Source: Auricularia sp. M13
Lineage: Eukaryota > Basidiomycota > Agaricomycetes > Auriculariales > Auriculariaceae
NCBI GenBank assembly: GCA_037042915.1
Contig: CM073197.1
Span: forward strand, 1,240,001-1,304,000
Direction of reading: 5' to 3'
Length of the DNA: 64,000 nucleotides
A program made the position numbers and the translations under genes. The notes below the pieces were generated by a model. The model did not search any database, was not told the DNA's origin, and was given only the letters and a program-made list of their open reading frames with translations. Positions 36,913 to 48,273 of the stretch are shown piece by piece (the first letter of the stretch is position 1; each line of letters opens with the position of its first letter).

Positions 36913-38794
36913 ATGAAGCTCGACGCGACCGACCTGCGCTATATCACCTCGGACGAGTTCCGCGTGCTCACTGCTGTCAGTATTTCAGGCTCTGGTAGCC
37001 AGATACCTTGCGCTTATGCTCTGCGACGGCAGGTAGAAATGGGCTCAAAAAACCACGAAGTCGTGCCTAACCAGCTCATTGCTCAAATTTCTGGGCTGCG
37101 CCATGGGGGTGTCAACAAGATGCTCGGCTCGCTGGCAAAGCGCAACCTCATCAGCAAAGTACAGAACGTGAAATGTGCGTTGCCTTTCCCGAACTTGTCT
37201 GCTGGGCTGAGAGGATTTTTCTGCCAGACGAGGGCTACAGGCTGACGTATGGAGGCTACGATTACCTTGCTATGCGGACGCTCTCGAAGCGTGACTCTTT
37301 GCATTCGGTGGGAAACCAGATTGGCGTTGGTAAAGAGTCAGGTGTGTACAAGCATCAAGATATGCAGGTTCATACTAAATCATTGCAGATATTTACGTCG
37401 TCGCGGACGCCGAAGGCAAGCAGTGTGTCCTCAAATTACACAGGTAAGAGCTTTACTGTGCCGGTTTGTAGACCTAAGCGCTGCAGACTAGGACGTATAT
37501 CCTTCCGCTCGATAAAGAACAACCGAGACTACATGGGGAAGCGCAAATCTGCGTCGTGGATGTACATGTCCCGCCTGGCGGCGCAAAAAGAATGGGCATT
37601 CATGAAGGTGAATTGCCTGCATGTTCCACCGAAACATACTTCACGGACATCGACAGGTCCTGCATGAGCATGGATTCCCTGTCCCCACGCCAATTGATCA
37701 AGCCCGGCATTGCATCCTCATGGAGCTGATTGACGCGTACCCATTGTGCGTCTTTTGGCTTGAACTTTGCTCGCATGGATGGACTTACTTGTGCCTCGTC
37801 GACTCAGACGACAAATCGATGAACACCCGAACCCAGGTCAGCTTTACTCGACGCTTATGGACCTCATCGTGCGCTTTGCGCACGCGGGATTAATTCATGG
37901 CGACTTCAACGAGTTCAACATCCTCATCCGCCGTGAGACCGGTGAGCCAGTCGTCATTGACTTCCCGCAAATGGTCAGCACCAGCCACGAAAACGCCGAG
38001 TGGTGCGTTGCATCGCTTGTTCCATATCATACGCATATGCTGACGAAGACCTTGACTAGGTATTTCAACCGCGACGTCGAATGCATACGCACTTTCTTCA
38101 GAAGAAGATTCCGATACGAAAGTGTGCTCTACCCGCGCTTTAAGAGCACGCTCAAGGAGGACGGCGTAGACGGCGACCACTTCCGATTGGACGTGGTCGT
38201 AGAGGCCAGTGGCTTCAGCAAGAAGGAGGAGACTGTCTTGCAAAGAGTGAGTCATCCCGTTCTTTCCTTCGTTCTCTGTCTGACTCTTCACCACAGTACA
38301 TGGAGTCCGTGCAAGAAAACGAAGGCAAAGATGACGGAGCCGCAGATGGGGCCCTCTCGGGGGGCGACAGCGACGAAGAGGAGGAAGAGGAAGAAGAGGA
38401 GGAGGAAGAGTCTGACGAGGATGACGAAGACAAAGAAGTAGACGACGTACGACCTCCATCTGAAGACCACTCGTCCAAAAGCGACGAGCCCTCCGTCGTC
38501 GCCGTTGCCGAAATACCGCCCATCAGTACGGAACAACTCTCCACCGACGTTGCTGCGGTCTCGTTGGACAGTGCCCCTCCTGGACCAGCCGAAGGACCCT
38601 CCGGCGGAGAAGACAGTGCGGATGACGAGGACCGCATAAAAGCCAAAGTCGCTTCGGACATTTCGCGGCAGCACGCGCGGCAGCAACGCAGGCACCACAC
38701 CGGCAAAAGCGCGAAACGCGTTGGGCGTCCGAAGGGCAGCAAAGCAAAGGCAGACACGCGCGTGAAGGCGCGCGATTATGCTGGTTGGGATTAA
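36913..38794 (+). CDS. RIO2: RIO2 atypical protein kinase/ATPase
   Basis: Needed for late maturation of the 40S ribosomal subunit. The N-terminal winged helix reads MKLDATDLRYITSDEFRVL, then NHEVVPNQLIAQISGLRHGG and YGGYDYLAMRTLSKR. The kinase shows the P-loop VGKES, the Lys in GKQCVLKLHR, the flexible-loop part IKNNRDYMGKRKSASWMYMS, the catalytic loop IHGDFNEFNILI and the metal-binding VIDFPQMVSTSH. An intron at about 38005-38060 joins NAEW to YFNRDVECIRTFF. The C-terminus is a long acidic run of Glu/Asp around 38370-38430, then a Lys/Arg-rich tail. It is convergent with the aldolase gene. Confidence 0.94.
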
Positions 38795-39027
38795 TTTCAC
38801 CTCTTGTTCCAATACATTCGTCGGATGGTTGCTTTTTCCGCAGGTCTTCATGCATCACACGGTGGTTGGGAAGGAGTGCGGCCCTTGTTTCCATCCAATC
38901 CCACAAAAAAGAAATTCGTAATTCCCGCGTCGACACGTTATTCTACGTTATCCACTATCACAGCAGAACACACAGAGCTGGGCAGTTGGGGCGTGGCGAT
39001 TCGTTGAAGTCAGAAGGTAGTCATTCA

Positions 39028-40287
39028 TTAGAGACTCGCTTCAAGCTCGACAATTGCCTGCACATCCGGGTGCGCCCACAGGGTCTCCTCCTCCTTCTGG
39101 GTTAAGCGTTGCAGCGGCTTCCGCGGAGCGCCGCCGTACCCGTGCTGCTTCTCGAGGAGGAACTTCGTGCCTGCTATACCAGTGACAGCAGTCGTCCGAT
39201 CGGCATTGGCAATGATGCCTTGAAGCTCCTGCGCCTCAGCGAGCAACTGTGCGCTCTTTCCTGGATTGGCGAGGGCCTCGGTGGCTAGTTTGTATGTGCG
39301 AACGATCGCCTTCTGTGGGGAGAGTGAGCATACAATATATCCTGCGCACGGCGACACGCACGGGCGCGAGATTTGCGAGTCCAGTGATGGCACCATGGCC
39401 ACGCGCGGCAATGCTAGGGACAAGGAAGTCTGCAAAGCCGCCGAAGATAACGAAAGGCGTCTCCCCTGGCTGAAGAGCGTTCTTGCGAGGGTACTTCTCG
39501 GCGAAATTGGGCGCAGATACGGCAGCGGCAATGCGAGTGAGCTTCCCTACGTTCCCGCAGGTGAGCTTCACGCCGCAGATATTGGGGTGCTGCGCCAGTT
39601 CCGAGATTACGTCGGATTCCAGGTCCAATCCCCCTGTGGCGCCCGGGTCTGCAAAAAGTCAAACGACACGTGAGCAAGACGCGAGAAGGGAACAGAAGCA
39701 GGGCATTCCGCCAGCACATCAGGCTCAACACGTGCCAGCGTATTTCGGCGGGAGGAGGGACATGCACGTACAGTTGTAGATCATGACGGGAATGGGACTT
39801 GCATCCGCAACGTCTCGAAACAGCTGCTTTTGCGCGTCCTTGTTGGAGGCCAGCGAGCCTACAAAGTATCCGGCGCTGATAACGATTGCGACATCCGCAC
39901 CAGCGGCAGCAGCTTCGCGTGTCAATTCAATGGTAACGCGAGTGCCAGCAAGACCAGTGCCCGCGATTATTGGCACCTCCTGCAACCCTGCAGCGTCGAG
40001 ACCAGCGCGCGCGGCCTTTATGAGCGCACTTCGCTCGCTGGACGAGAGATGGTGTGCTTCGCCCATGGTACCGGAGATCACAGGCGGCGCGCCTGCCTGC
40101 GCAACGCGGACAACATGTTTCGTGAACGTCTCCAAGTCTGTCAGACCGGGTCAATCACGCGTGCGCTCGCTGAGTTTTTCAAACACGCACCAAGATCCTC
40201 TGTTCCAGGCAAAAAGAAACTAGGGATTGGTGCATATATGCCAGGCTTGACGACGCGACGAGCATGTGTGTGACCATTGACAGTCAT
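39028..40287 (-). CDS. DHDPS-family aldolase (4-hydroxy-2-oxoglutarate or 2-keto-3-deoxy sugar acid type)
   Basis: A TIM-barrel class I aldolase. Exon 1 (40287-40191) starts MTVNGHTHARRVVKPGIYAP and ends at a 53-bp intron (40190-40138); the next exon begins DLETFTKHVVRVAQAGA. Key residues: GTMGEAHHLSSSER (substrate loop), MIYNYPGATGG (catalytic Tyr, restored by splicing) and ICGVKLTCGN (Schiff-base Lys). After another intron the protein ends VQAIVELEASL. Fungal relatives act in D-galacturonate breakdown or as 4-hydroxy-2-oxoglutarate aldolase; which one cannot be told here. Confidence 0.88.
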
Positions 40288-41093
40288 GGTAGCAGGGAGT
40301 ACGACGAGTTGAATCGTTCAGGTCAAGGGTTGTCCAACGTATTTGAGCCTCCCACGGTGGCTCAAGTGAATGGAAGCACCAGGCTGGGGATCGCGCATTC
40401 GAGTTTTAAGCGTCGCGCGGTCCGCTTTCCCCGGCCGTGCCATCCGGGCCTCCGCACCGAGAAAGACGCGAGCACGAGTTCCCACGCACATGGAATCGAG
40501 GCTGGCTTGACCATGGCCGGGGCCCGCTTGAACACTGTAACCCGTAATAATACGCCTGACGCCGTAGCCGATATTTCGGCTCTTCGTATGCGTGTTCACC
40601 AAAAAAATTGACAGAAGCAGCAGCGCGCACTGGCAAACGCTAATCCAGTTCAAGAACCTTGGACTGAGTTCCCATGGCGTCATATCCGTGAAGCCGGTGT
40701 CTTCCATGCCCAGGAGGCCCTTCAGCTTCTAGATAAAGACGGCAGGGACGGCGGCCTGCCGAGCAAGCACCACAGATATTGCCCTAGTCTCGCCGAAAGT
40801 GGATCCGTGTTCGTCGTTATTTCGAGTAAGCACATGAGCCCGTGACGGATCCATGGGGCTGCACGCAAGCAAGCGAATCGAGAGTTCGAAGGACCGTCAG
40901 GCACAAAAAGACAGCACGGGACACCAAGATTCTAAGAACGCCCAAGTAGCAATAGATTTTGAATGCAGGGCCTGTAGTCTGAAAGAGTGCACTCGGCAAG
41001 AGGACTGTGTCGCAGATTCAGAAGGGCCAGAAGTTGGCGGCCGTTGACAGTGGCAACCTTCGGAAACTCGTCAGTACTCGGACTGCGACGACC
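40288..41093 (-). other. Region left of the retrotransposon with a weak minus-strand ORF
   Basis: A minus-strand frame from about 40707 to 40318 begins MEDTGFTDMTPWELSPRF and contains one hydrophobic segment (VCQCALLLLSIFLV). A TCTAG acceptor just upstream could add KLKGLLG to its start. I do not recognise it. Smaller frames further right could be earlier exons or chance. It may be the remains of a small gene next to the insertion. Confidence 0.25.
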
Positions 41094-41108
41094 GAAATGA
41101 ATCAAACT
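41094..41108. repeat. Left copy of 15-bp target-site duplication
   Basis: GAAATGAATCAAACT, identical to 53927-53941. The right copy begins directly after the poly-A tail of the LINE, exactly where a target-site duplication is expected. Confidence 0.8.
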
Positions 41109-41608
41109 GGTGGCGGCTTCGTCCGGTACCACCATGTACCATTAGCTACACCAGCTGAAGCACACAGAACGCCCCTCTTTCTTTTCGTCTAATTAGAGAT
41201 GAGCGGGAAGATATAAGTGCCAAGAGAATGGCAGCCCAACTCTGACCACAGAGAGGAGCAGCGACTGCTATATTCCAAAACTGCCGAATAGGGCGGTCAA
41301 CGTTATCTTCGTATGGTCCTGTGAACCGAAGCAGGATGCCAGGGTGAAGCATATCTTTCATAAGCACAGAACCTAGAGTACAAGCTCGGGCTGGGCCCCG
41401 CAGGACAGGCGACGGTGCCCATACTTAGGGCGGATGAGCGAACTGGCAGGGACCCCACGACGAAACTATCAGCACCTGGCTGCGAACTAGCGCAGGTCGG
41501 ATACGTACGAGGACTCAGATCGTAACCCAGCGGGGCGCTCCTGCGGCGAATGTGAGCAAATGGACGGCGGCGAGCTCGAGCAAAATCAACGAACCAAAAA
41601 TCGGCCCG

Positions 41609-41848
41609 TTAGTCCCGGGCGTTCACCGCCACTGGACCGATATAGACGCCGAGTGCGGCGATCACGCGAAAGATGAGGATGAGAACGAGCAAGAACGCGA
41701 CGGCGTTGGCAAATGTGAGTAGGCACTGTAGAACGGTGCACATGGTGCACTCGAGATCGACGACGTCGATAGTGGCGAAGGGTCCGAGATCCTGAATTCT
41801 CCTAACATCAGCGGAAACTGGGCCGCGCGCGCTGCACATAGCACGCAC
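41609..41848 (-). CDS. Weak ORF with one hydrophobic segment inside the element
   Basis: A 79-codon frame with a membrane-like stretch (LLTFANAVAFLLVLILIFRV). No family is recognised and its orientation is opposite to the LINE genes. It may be chance; listed because it is the only strongly hydrophobic frame in the upstream segment. Confidence 0.2.
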   Translation of the reverse strand: MRAMCSARGPVSADVRRIQDLGPFATIDVVDLECTMCTVLQCLLTFANAVAFLLVLILIFRVIAALGVYIGPVAVNARD

Positions 41849-43062
41849 CCGGCAACAGACGTCGCAGGTGCAAGCGGCTGGAGGTCCTCCAGCGTTGCAA
41901 TGCGCAGAGCCGCAAGGGACGAGGCGGTAAATTCGGACGTTACGGCCGTAGCGGCACTAAAATGGTAGTGTGAGGTTGGAGACCTGGCGAAGGGAAGCTC
42001 AGACGCACCTTGCACGCCAGAGTCGCATGAGAGCTGCGAACGTTGAGCTGGCAACAGAGACGAGTACAGAAAAGACGCACGAATAGCGGTTGCACATCGT
42101 GGCAAGGGAGAATGTGGGCGCAGTGAGAGTTCCACGCTGCGTGAGGCGAACTTTATGGGCGGACGCCCGCCTCTTGCCGCATTGGCACGCGCTGTCGCGC
42201 ACGTCGCCGCTCAGGCTGAATGCCTTCTGGCAAACGCGACAGCGAGCAAAAGATTGAATGGATCCGGCATCTCGGATCCCCGACAGACTTTGACGACAGG
42301 CACAGCATCCCCCGATCCAGAGCCCGCGCCGGCCCACCGGGTCAGAAGCAAACGCTGCTCCCACAACCCTGGAGCGTGCACGTGGGCTGACGTGGCCAGA
42401 GAGGACACGTATGCGCTGACGCGCCGCGACCGGACGTCGGAACCGGCAGCCCCTCCGAGCCCCCGCGCAAGGGGTCGACCGAACGACCGGAAAGGGCTCG
42501 GAGCGCAGGTCCGTGCGCACGCCCCGACCTCGTCCGCCCGCGGAGGTAGCGCGCTGGCCAGGCCGAACCAGGCATGTACGGTCGGAGTGCCGGACGCGGC
42601 ATGGTGGCCTTGAGGAGCCGCGAACGTGGACGCGGTGCGCCATTCCAGTGCTCTGGGCTCGGCTCCTCGGACAGAGCTGTACGGGAACGAACGTACCGCC
42701 GTACCCCAGGGATAACGTACGAGGGCAACCAACAGCCTATGACGAACATAACGGTGATAGCACAGCGAATAGCGCGCGCCAGCGACATACATATCATACC
42801 CGAAGAGCAGGATTAGGTATCAAGTCTGCCGTGAAATTTGAACATGCGGCGTACCTGAACGAGGAATGGAATACGTTCCGAGGATATAGGCCACGATCAC
42901 ATGAAGCGGAATATGGCGGTACGCGGAGATCTTCGCGGGAAGGACTCGGCGAATACGCGACGGATAATATTGATCCGGAAGCAGAAACTCCGCTTAATCC
43001 CGACGTGGAGGGTCGGAGTACGGATAGTTTAAAATCCACGCTACGGGTACGAGAGGAGTAGC

Positions 43063-43090
43063 ACGCCAGGTGGACCTAGCCACCTGGCGT
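43063..43090. repeat. Perfect 11-bp inverted repeat with 6-nt loop
   Basis: Arms ACGCCAGGTGG (43063-43073) and CCACCTGGCGT (43080-43090) are exact reverse complements, separated by ACCTAG. It can form a strong hairpin. It lies just after a TAG stop of a plus-strand frame (42513-43061) inside the upstream segment of the LINE block. Confidence 0.7.
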
Positions 43091-43685
43091 AAGCAAACCC
43101 AGGCCCGGCACCTGTGGCTGGAATACCAGCAGGTGCGATAGATGTCCTATGCCGACACGCACGGCGCAAACGGTCCACGCACAGCGGGCATTCGTACCAC
43201 TTGTACACCGACGGACTCGGCGACTCGGAGAACGCCCGCACACAAGGGGATCGGATGCCAACAGTGGGCGCAAAGCTGGCCGTGACGTGCACGTCAAAAC
43301 GCCCAGCGCCTAAAGCAAGCAATATAAGAACACACGGCCGGCGCCGGTGGTGAAACCCAGAACCCACACACACCCCGCGACGCAACGAAGCAGAGCGGAA
43401 TGCTGCAGGCAACGTCCAGGGGGTGCCAGGTGGTCAGAGCCTCGGCGAAGCCCATCCCCATACAGCCGACGCCTGCAGATATGACCACGCACCTCTTCTT
43501 CCTGCCACAACCTGACCCAGGATGGCGCGCACCACCTCCCACGCCGGTGTCGGACGAGTACGCGACTCACTTCTTCCTGCCGGCGCATGCCAGTGGTAGG
43601 TGATGGTACATAGCCAGGCTGGAGAATAACAACTACCCCAGCCCCCTCTAGGTCGACAAACAATAGGCCAAGGAGAAAAAAGGAC

Positions 43686-43958
43686 ATGGAAACGACACAT
43701 CCAGGAATCGATGCGCAAGATGGCATGGACAAGCAGCGACAGGCCAAACGCAGGTGGAGGTGCGAAGGAGGATGCGCGAAGTCCTTTAGCACTGCACACA
43801 CGCGTGACCAACACTGGAAGGCGTACGCGAGCTGCGAGGAAAGACATGCAGAGTTCGTGCGCGGCACGGCAGGATGGGAGGAATACTGCGACTCGCTCCG
43901 CCGCCGCATCAGGAAGATAGGTCACCCGCCGAGGAAGAGCCGTCCACATGCCCGATGA
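43686..43958 (+). CDS. Small zinc-finger-like ORF upstream of LINE ORF1
   Basis: A 90-codon frame, METTHPGIDAQDGMDKQ..., very basic. It contains a finger-like core with Cys and His spaced C-x3-C-x12-H-x6-C (RWRCEGGCAKSFS, then TRDQHWKAYASC). The first half fits a C2H2/C2HC finger; the last spacing is longer than usual. It is followed by WEEYCDSLRRRIRKIGH. It lies in the same orientation as the LINE ORFs about 1.1 kb before ORF1. It could be an accessory ORF of this element or the relic of a nested one. Confidence 0.4.
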   Translation: METTHPGIDAQDGMDKQRQAKRRWRCEGGCAKSFSTAHTRDQHWKAYASCEERHAEFVRGTAGWEEYCDSLRRRIRKIGHPPRKSRPHAR

Positions 43959-45058
43959 TGAGATCACTGGAGGGCCGCACGCGCCGGCAGATTATCTGAG
44001 TAATGTAGCGCAATAATGTATATCTGCCGTCGGTATCCACGGGCAGCAAGTCCACGACCCAAGTCACGTGCAGTGCTGAGAAGCGCTCTGAGCGGGAGCA
44101 CACCAATCCGCGCCAGATCAAGATAGCCGTCTCCCGCTCGACCGCTCGTCGTCGCGTAATGGACGCACTCGGCGACACGACAATACCGAGCAATCTTGTC
44201 GGAAACGCCAGGGTATCCCAGTTATATTCTCCCCATAATGTTGGCAGAGTCCACGTCTGGCCGCTGCCAACACCGCGCTCGGCGGCAGCCTATGAGCACA
44301 CTGCGACTCATCTGCAGCAATGCTGGTGCTTGCCCGTGCCATATAAAATACGGGCATCCAAAGCTCCCAAGCTCAGTGTCTTGATCCACTTAAGCCATGA
44401 CGAATTCATAGGCCCACGAATAGCCTAATTCTGCCGGGCATGTCACGCTGAAAATATGAATAAATCGTCGTAAAGAAGTTCCGCCCTCCAACTTCCCAAT
44501 GATGTGTACAAAAGGCGGGAAGCAGACAAGTATAAAGATGCAGCACTCGAATTCTAAACCCCCTCGTAATACTGACACGTGGACCTCTTCGGGGGATGAT
44601 GTCAAGCGGCCCGGCGGCCTGGTCTAGCCCGTGGCCGCTGACACCGGACAACGCGGTCCCGGGGCCCCAACCCGGATGCGGAGTGTCAATTTTGGTCACA
44701 TCCCGATTTGGCCCTCCCCCAGCGTGCGCGCCCCGACTTCGCCAAGCGACAGCGGGCGGGCTGATACGCAGTATCCCAAGCAGATGCGCCCAACCGAGGA
44801 AGTGCGGACAGGCCACCCTCCCATCCAATCAGACTGGAGCTTCAAGCTAATCGTACGCGACGTAGTGCGTCCGGCCCGGCGAACGACTCTACCGGGGTCA
44901 GCAGCGCGCCCAGTATCCAGGATAGCGCGCGCCCAAACCCTGAGCACGCAATCGGACAGATTGGGCTGTCGCAGCATGGAGACCTCGGACCTATTGTAGC
45001 CCGAGCATAAAGTACGTCCGCGGCCCACAAAATACATACACCCAAAAATCCCAAGGTC

Positions 45059-47557
45059 ATGAACAAACTGACCGAAAACAGGTTCCAGCCGCTCGCCCTC
45101 GACGTGTCAGACCCCGACGACCAGCAGACGAGCATGGAGAAGAAGCCCAGCCGCGCCAAGGACAAACGCGCTGCGTCCTTCGGCGGCACCTCAGCCCGCC
45201 CTAGCCTGCAGGACTTGGCGGAAGTGGCCCTCAACGAACGTGCCGCGGCCACCCTGGACGAGCTCCGCAAGGTGGCCTACAAGCAACCTGCGCCGCGCGG
45301 GCAGGTCCGCAAGCACAAGGAGCTCGCGCCGGACGGCACTCCAACGGCCGACCGTACCGCGCGCACCGAACGCTAGGTGCGTGCTCGCGACTCGATATCG
45401 TCGCTCGATGGCCATGGCGCCGACGAACCTGCGGAGGAGCACATTCGGGACGAGGCGGACGCCACCGTGAAGTGCAACGACGCCATTGATACACAAGCGG
45501 GAACGACGGGCGAAGTGCGTCCTGTATCGACGCGGCAGCACGTCTTAGACGAGACCGCGGCCTCGTCTGTGGTAGCGACGCCCGCGTTCGCTCCGGCATC
45601 GAGCCTGGCGCAGGAGAACGCCCGCGCCGCGGGGAGCACCACCTTCCTGTGGCCGAAGGTATGCAACGCTCGTTACCACGAGGAACTTGAACCCGTTGCT
45701 AACGAGAACGCGCAGCCCAAGTCCACGGCCGCTGCCACTGCGGCCCAGCCGGAGCGCGGACGGCCTCTGGCGGGTCGCCCTCCTAATCGCCCTCCACTCC
45801 TTGGCATGGTGCCAGTCGGGAGGGCCGCCTCAGCGGATGCTGCCCGCCCTTTCAAGCCGCCGCAGTTGCCCATCCGAAATGACCGGCGACCGCAGACAAA
45901 GACGGTACAGTCCTTCGACGTCGACGAGGGAGTATGGCGGCCCCTCACCCAGACCATCCCGTCGGAGGACCCGGACAGTTTGGGCACCACGTCGATGGAT
46001 ATATCCCCGCCCCCGTCTCTCGTCGCTGGCCTGCACTCCATCAAACAGGAGGACGACGACGCAGATTCCTGGCTGCACACGAATCTGGGCAACGAGGGAG
46101 CGGAGTACTCACCACCTCCCTCCCCGACGGATGCCGCGCTTGGCCTACGCCGCAGCCACCATTGAAGGGCGACCAGTGCGCTGTCAGGTTTCACAGACCA
46201 ACGCCAAGAGGTCGCCGCGAGCCCCATAGAAAGAGGACGTACCGCCCGTCCTGACGCGGCGAACCGCCAGGGAGAGCAGGGCGCGGCGAACGCGCCAGAG
46301 GTGCACTACGCGCAGGAGCACGGCGGCGACGGCTTGTCCGACGACGAGGCGGACATGTACGTTGACGACGCGCCTGAGCACGGCATCACGCCGGACGCCG
46401 AGCTCTCCGACAACGACGTCGACCTCGACGATCAGGAGATCGAGGATGACCTGGTAGCCACCGAGGAGGAGCGGGCGATAGCGAGCGAAATCGACGCTAT
46501 CTTCGGCAGCACGAAGGTGCCCATGCGCGCAACGGCGCGCACCGACGACGTTGTCGACGGCTTCACGGCGGGCTCGCACTGGACGGGAGTCGACCCCGCC
46601 TCGCTCGCAGAGTGGGCCAGACTTGACACGGCGAGCTTTGGCGTCCGCGTTCACAGTGTCGACGGTGACACCGCAGTCGCGAGCATGAACCATGTGCAAC
46701 TTAATATCGATCTGCAGAACACCATCAGGAGGACGGAACCAGGAAGCGAAGCGCTCCTCGCACCAGGACGCGCAGCGCCAGGAGCGCCGCCCGCCATGCC
46801 CGGCATCTTCCTCGTGTACAACGTCACGCTGGCAACCGCGCGAGCGTGGACCAGTCGCCAGTTCGTCCACGTCGGACGCTACTGCCTGCTCGTATTCAAA
46901 CGTGTGCACGGCGACTCAACTTTCGTCGGCACGTGGGCGGAATCGACGATGCCATGCGAGAGACTCCAGGAGGGCCTGAAGGAGAAGTGCAGGAAGGCAG
47001 GCAAAGTTCGCGCGGTCTTCAAGGACGTCGAGCGCACGGCCAAGGGCCAAGGACGCAAGGCGTATAGGCGCTTCCTTGACTCCATCTCAGTACGCCCGCT
47101 CACGATCAAACCACGCGGCTCACGGGGGGTCGAGGTCGTCGAATACAACGTGTACACGGGCGACATAAGGCACGAGCAGGTGAGCGAAGATGGCACAATC
47201 GAGACGGTCTCACTGTCCTCCGAACGACGCCGCCTCCTTCACGAGGCCATGCTCGAGCTGCGCGTACCGGACGCCTTCCACGGTGCGGCAGTCCGCCGCA
47301 GCCCCAACCTCGTCCAGTATAGTTGCGGCATCTGTAAGGCGTCGTCGCACCCACGTGGCAAATGCCCGGCGCACACGATTCCCACGTGGGACCGCCCCGT
47401 ACGCCGACCCAACAGCGAGAAGCCGTCCCGTGGTCGCAATCAGGCGCCGCCGAGCTCCCGACGTTCCCCGGGTCCTCCTCGGGCAGGTGGCCAGCAACAA
47501 CAACGGGGCACACGCGCCGGCCCAGGCGCCAAGAACCGCGGGGGCCGCCAGACTTAG
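45059..47557 (+). CDS. LINE ORF1 (nucleic-acid-binding, zinc knuckle), two in-frame stops
   Basis: An 832-codon frame starting MNKLTENRFQPLALDVS, expected to coat the element RNA. The same frame stays open throughout except for TAG at 45374-45376 and TGA at 46163-46165; no frame shift is needed. The N-terminal half is Ser/Pro/acidic and disordered. The C-terminal half is folded-looking (RAWTSRQFVHVGRYCLLVFK) and ends with one CCHC knuckle, CGICKASSHPRGKC (C-x2-C-x4-H-x4-C), and a basic Gly/Arg/Gln tail. Both stops could come from a single C-to-T change (CAG to TAG, CGA to TGA). Alternatively, the first stop could separate a short leader ORF. Confidence 0.7.
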
Positions 47558-48273
47558 ATGGCGGACCTGGCCAGCACACAGGCGCATGGCGACCGGCGTG
47601 CGAGGCTGATGTCTATACCCTCAAGAAAGTGCTGCTCCCCCCCCCCACTCCGACCCTCCTATATGCTATCTCACGCCATGGACCAATTCCCTCCCTCGCA
47701 GCGCTGTAAATACGTCCCACCCCCCGCCCAACAGTTTTAGATATCAATCTTGCCAACGCGCGCCATACACGCACGCGCAGCGTTCCGCCCATACTCTTTC
47801 GCTCTCAACCGCAGCCTGTAGTAATTAGTCGCGCCTGACCTATACAGTCTGCTTTCTGGCATCATGAGCTCGCTGCGAAGGCATGGAATATCAGACCAAG
47901 GAACACCGCGTCCCGGGCGCGGAAGCCATTGCCATCTAACAGTGCATCCAAAATTCTAGTATTCTGAGGTAGGACACACACATTGACGGCCGATGACCTG
48001 TGCTGGAGCGGGGAGGCCGGTCGGTGTACGGGGGGACGGAGCTGTGCACGATCTCTGAGCTAAGTGCCCTAGAAGCTCCCTATATACTGGTCATGCAGGA
48101 AGGAGCTTCGAGGAACGGTGGCCTATTTAGGCCAAGGGCGTACCGTGCGGAGACGCTGAAGTAAATCGCCTGGTGCGGAGTCCGGCCTCTAAACCTGTGC
48201 GACGATACATAGCCCAACGTGCTGGCCGTATGCCAGCTGGACGGCACAGGGGCACTGCCCTGCGATCGTGACA

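Noticed and set aside
38370-38430. GAG/GAA-rich tract as a microsatellite
   Set aside because: It lies in frame in the RIO2 C-terminal tail and encodes a Glu/Asp run that is common in RIO2 proteins.
42155-42792. Overlapping long frames on both strands in the LINE upstream segment
   Set aside because: High GC content opens frames on both strands; neither product shows a domain or sensible composition.
43063-43090. The 11-bp inverted repeat as terminal repeats of a MITE
   Set aside because: The arms are separated by only 6 nt, so it is a hairpin, not element ends; no flanking duplication is seen.
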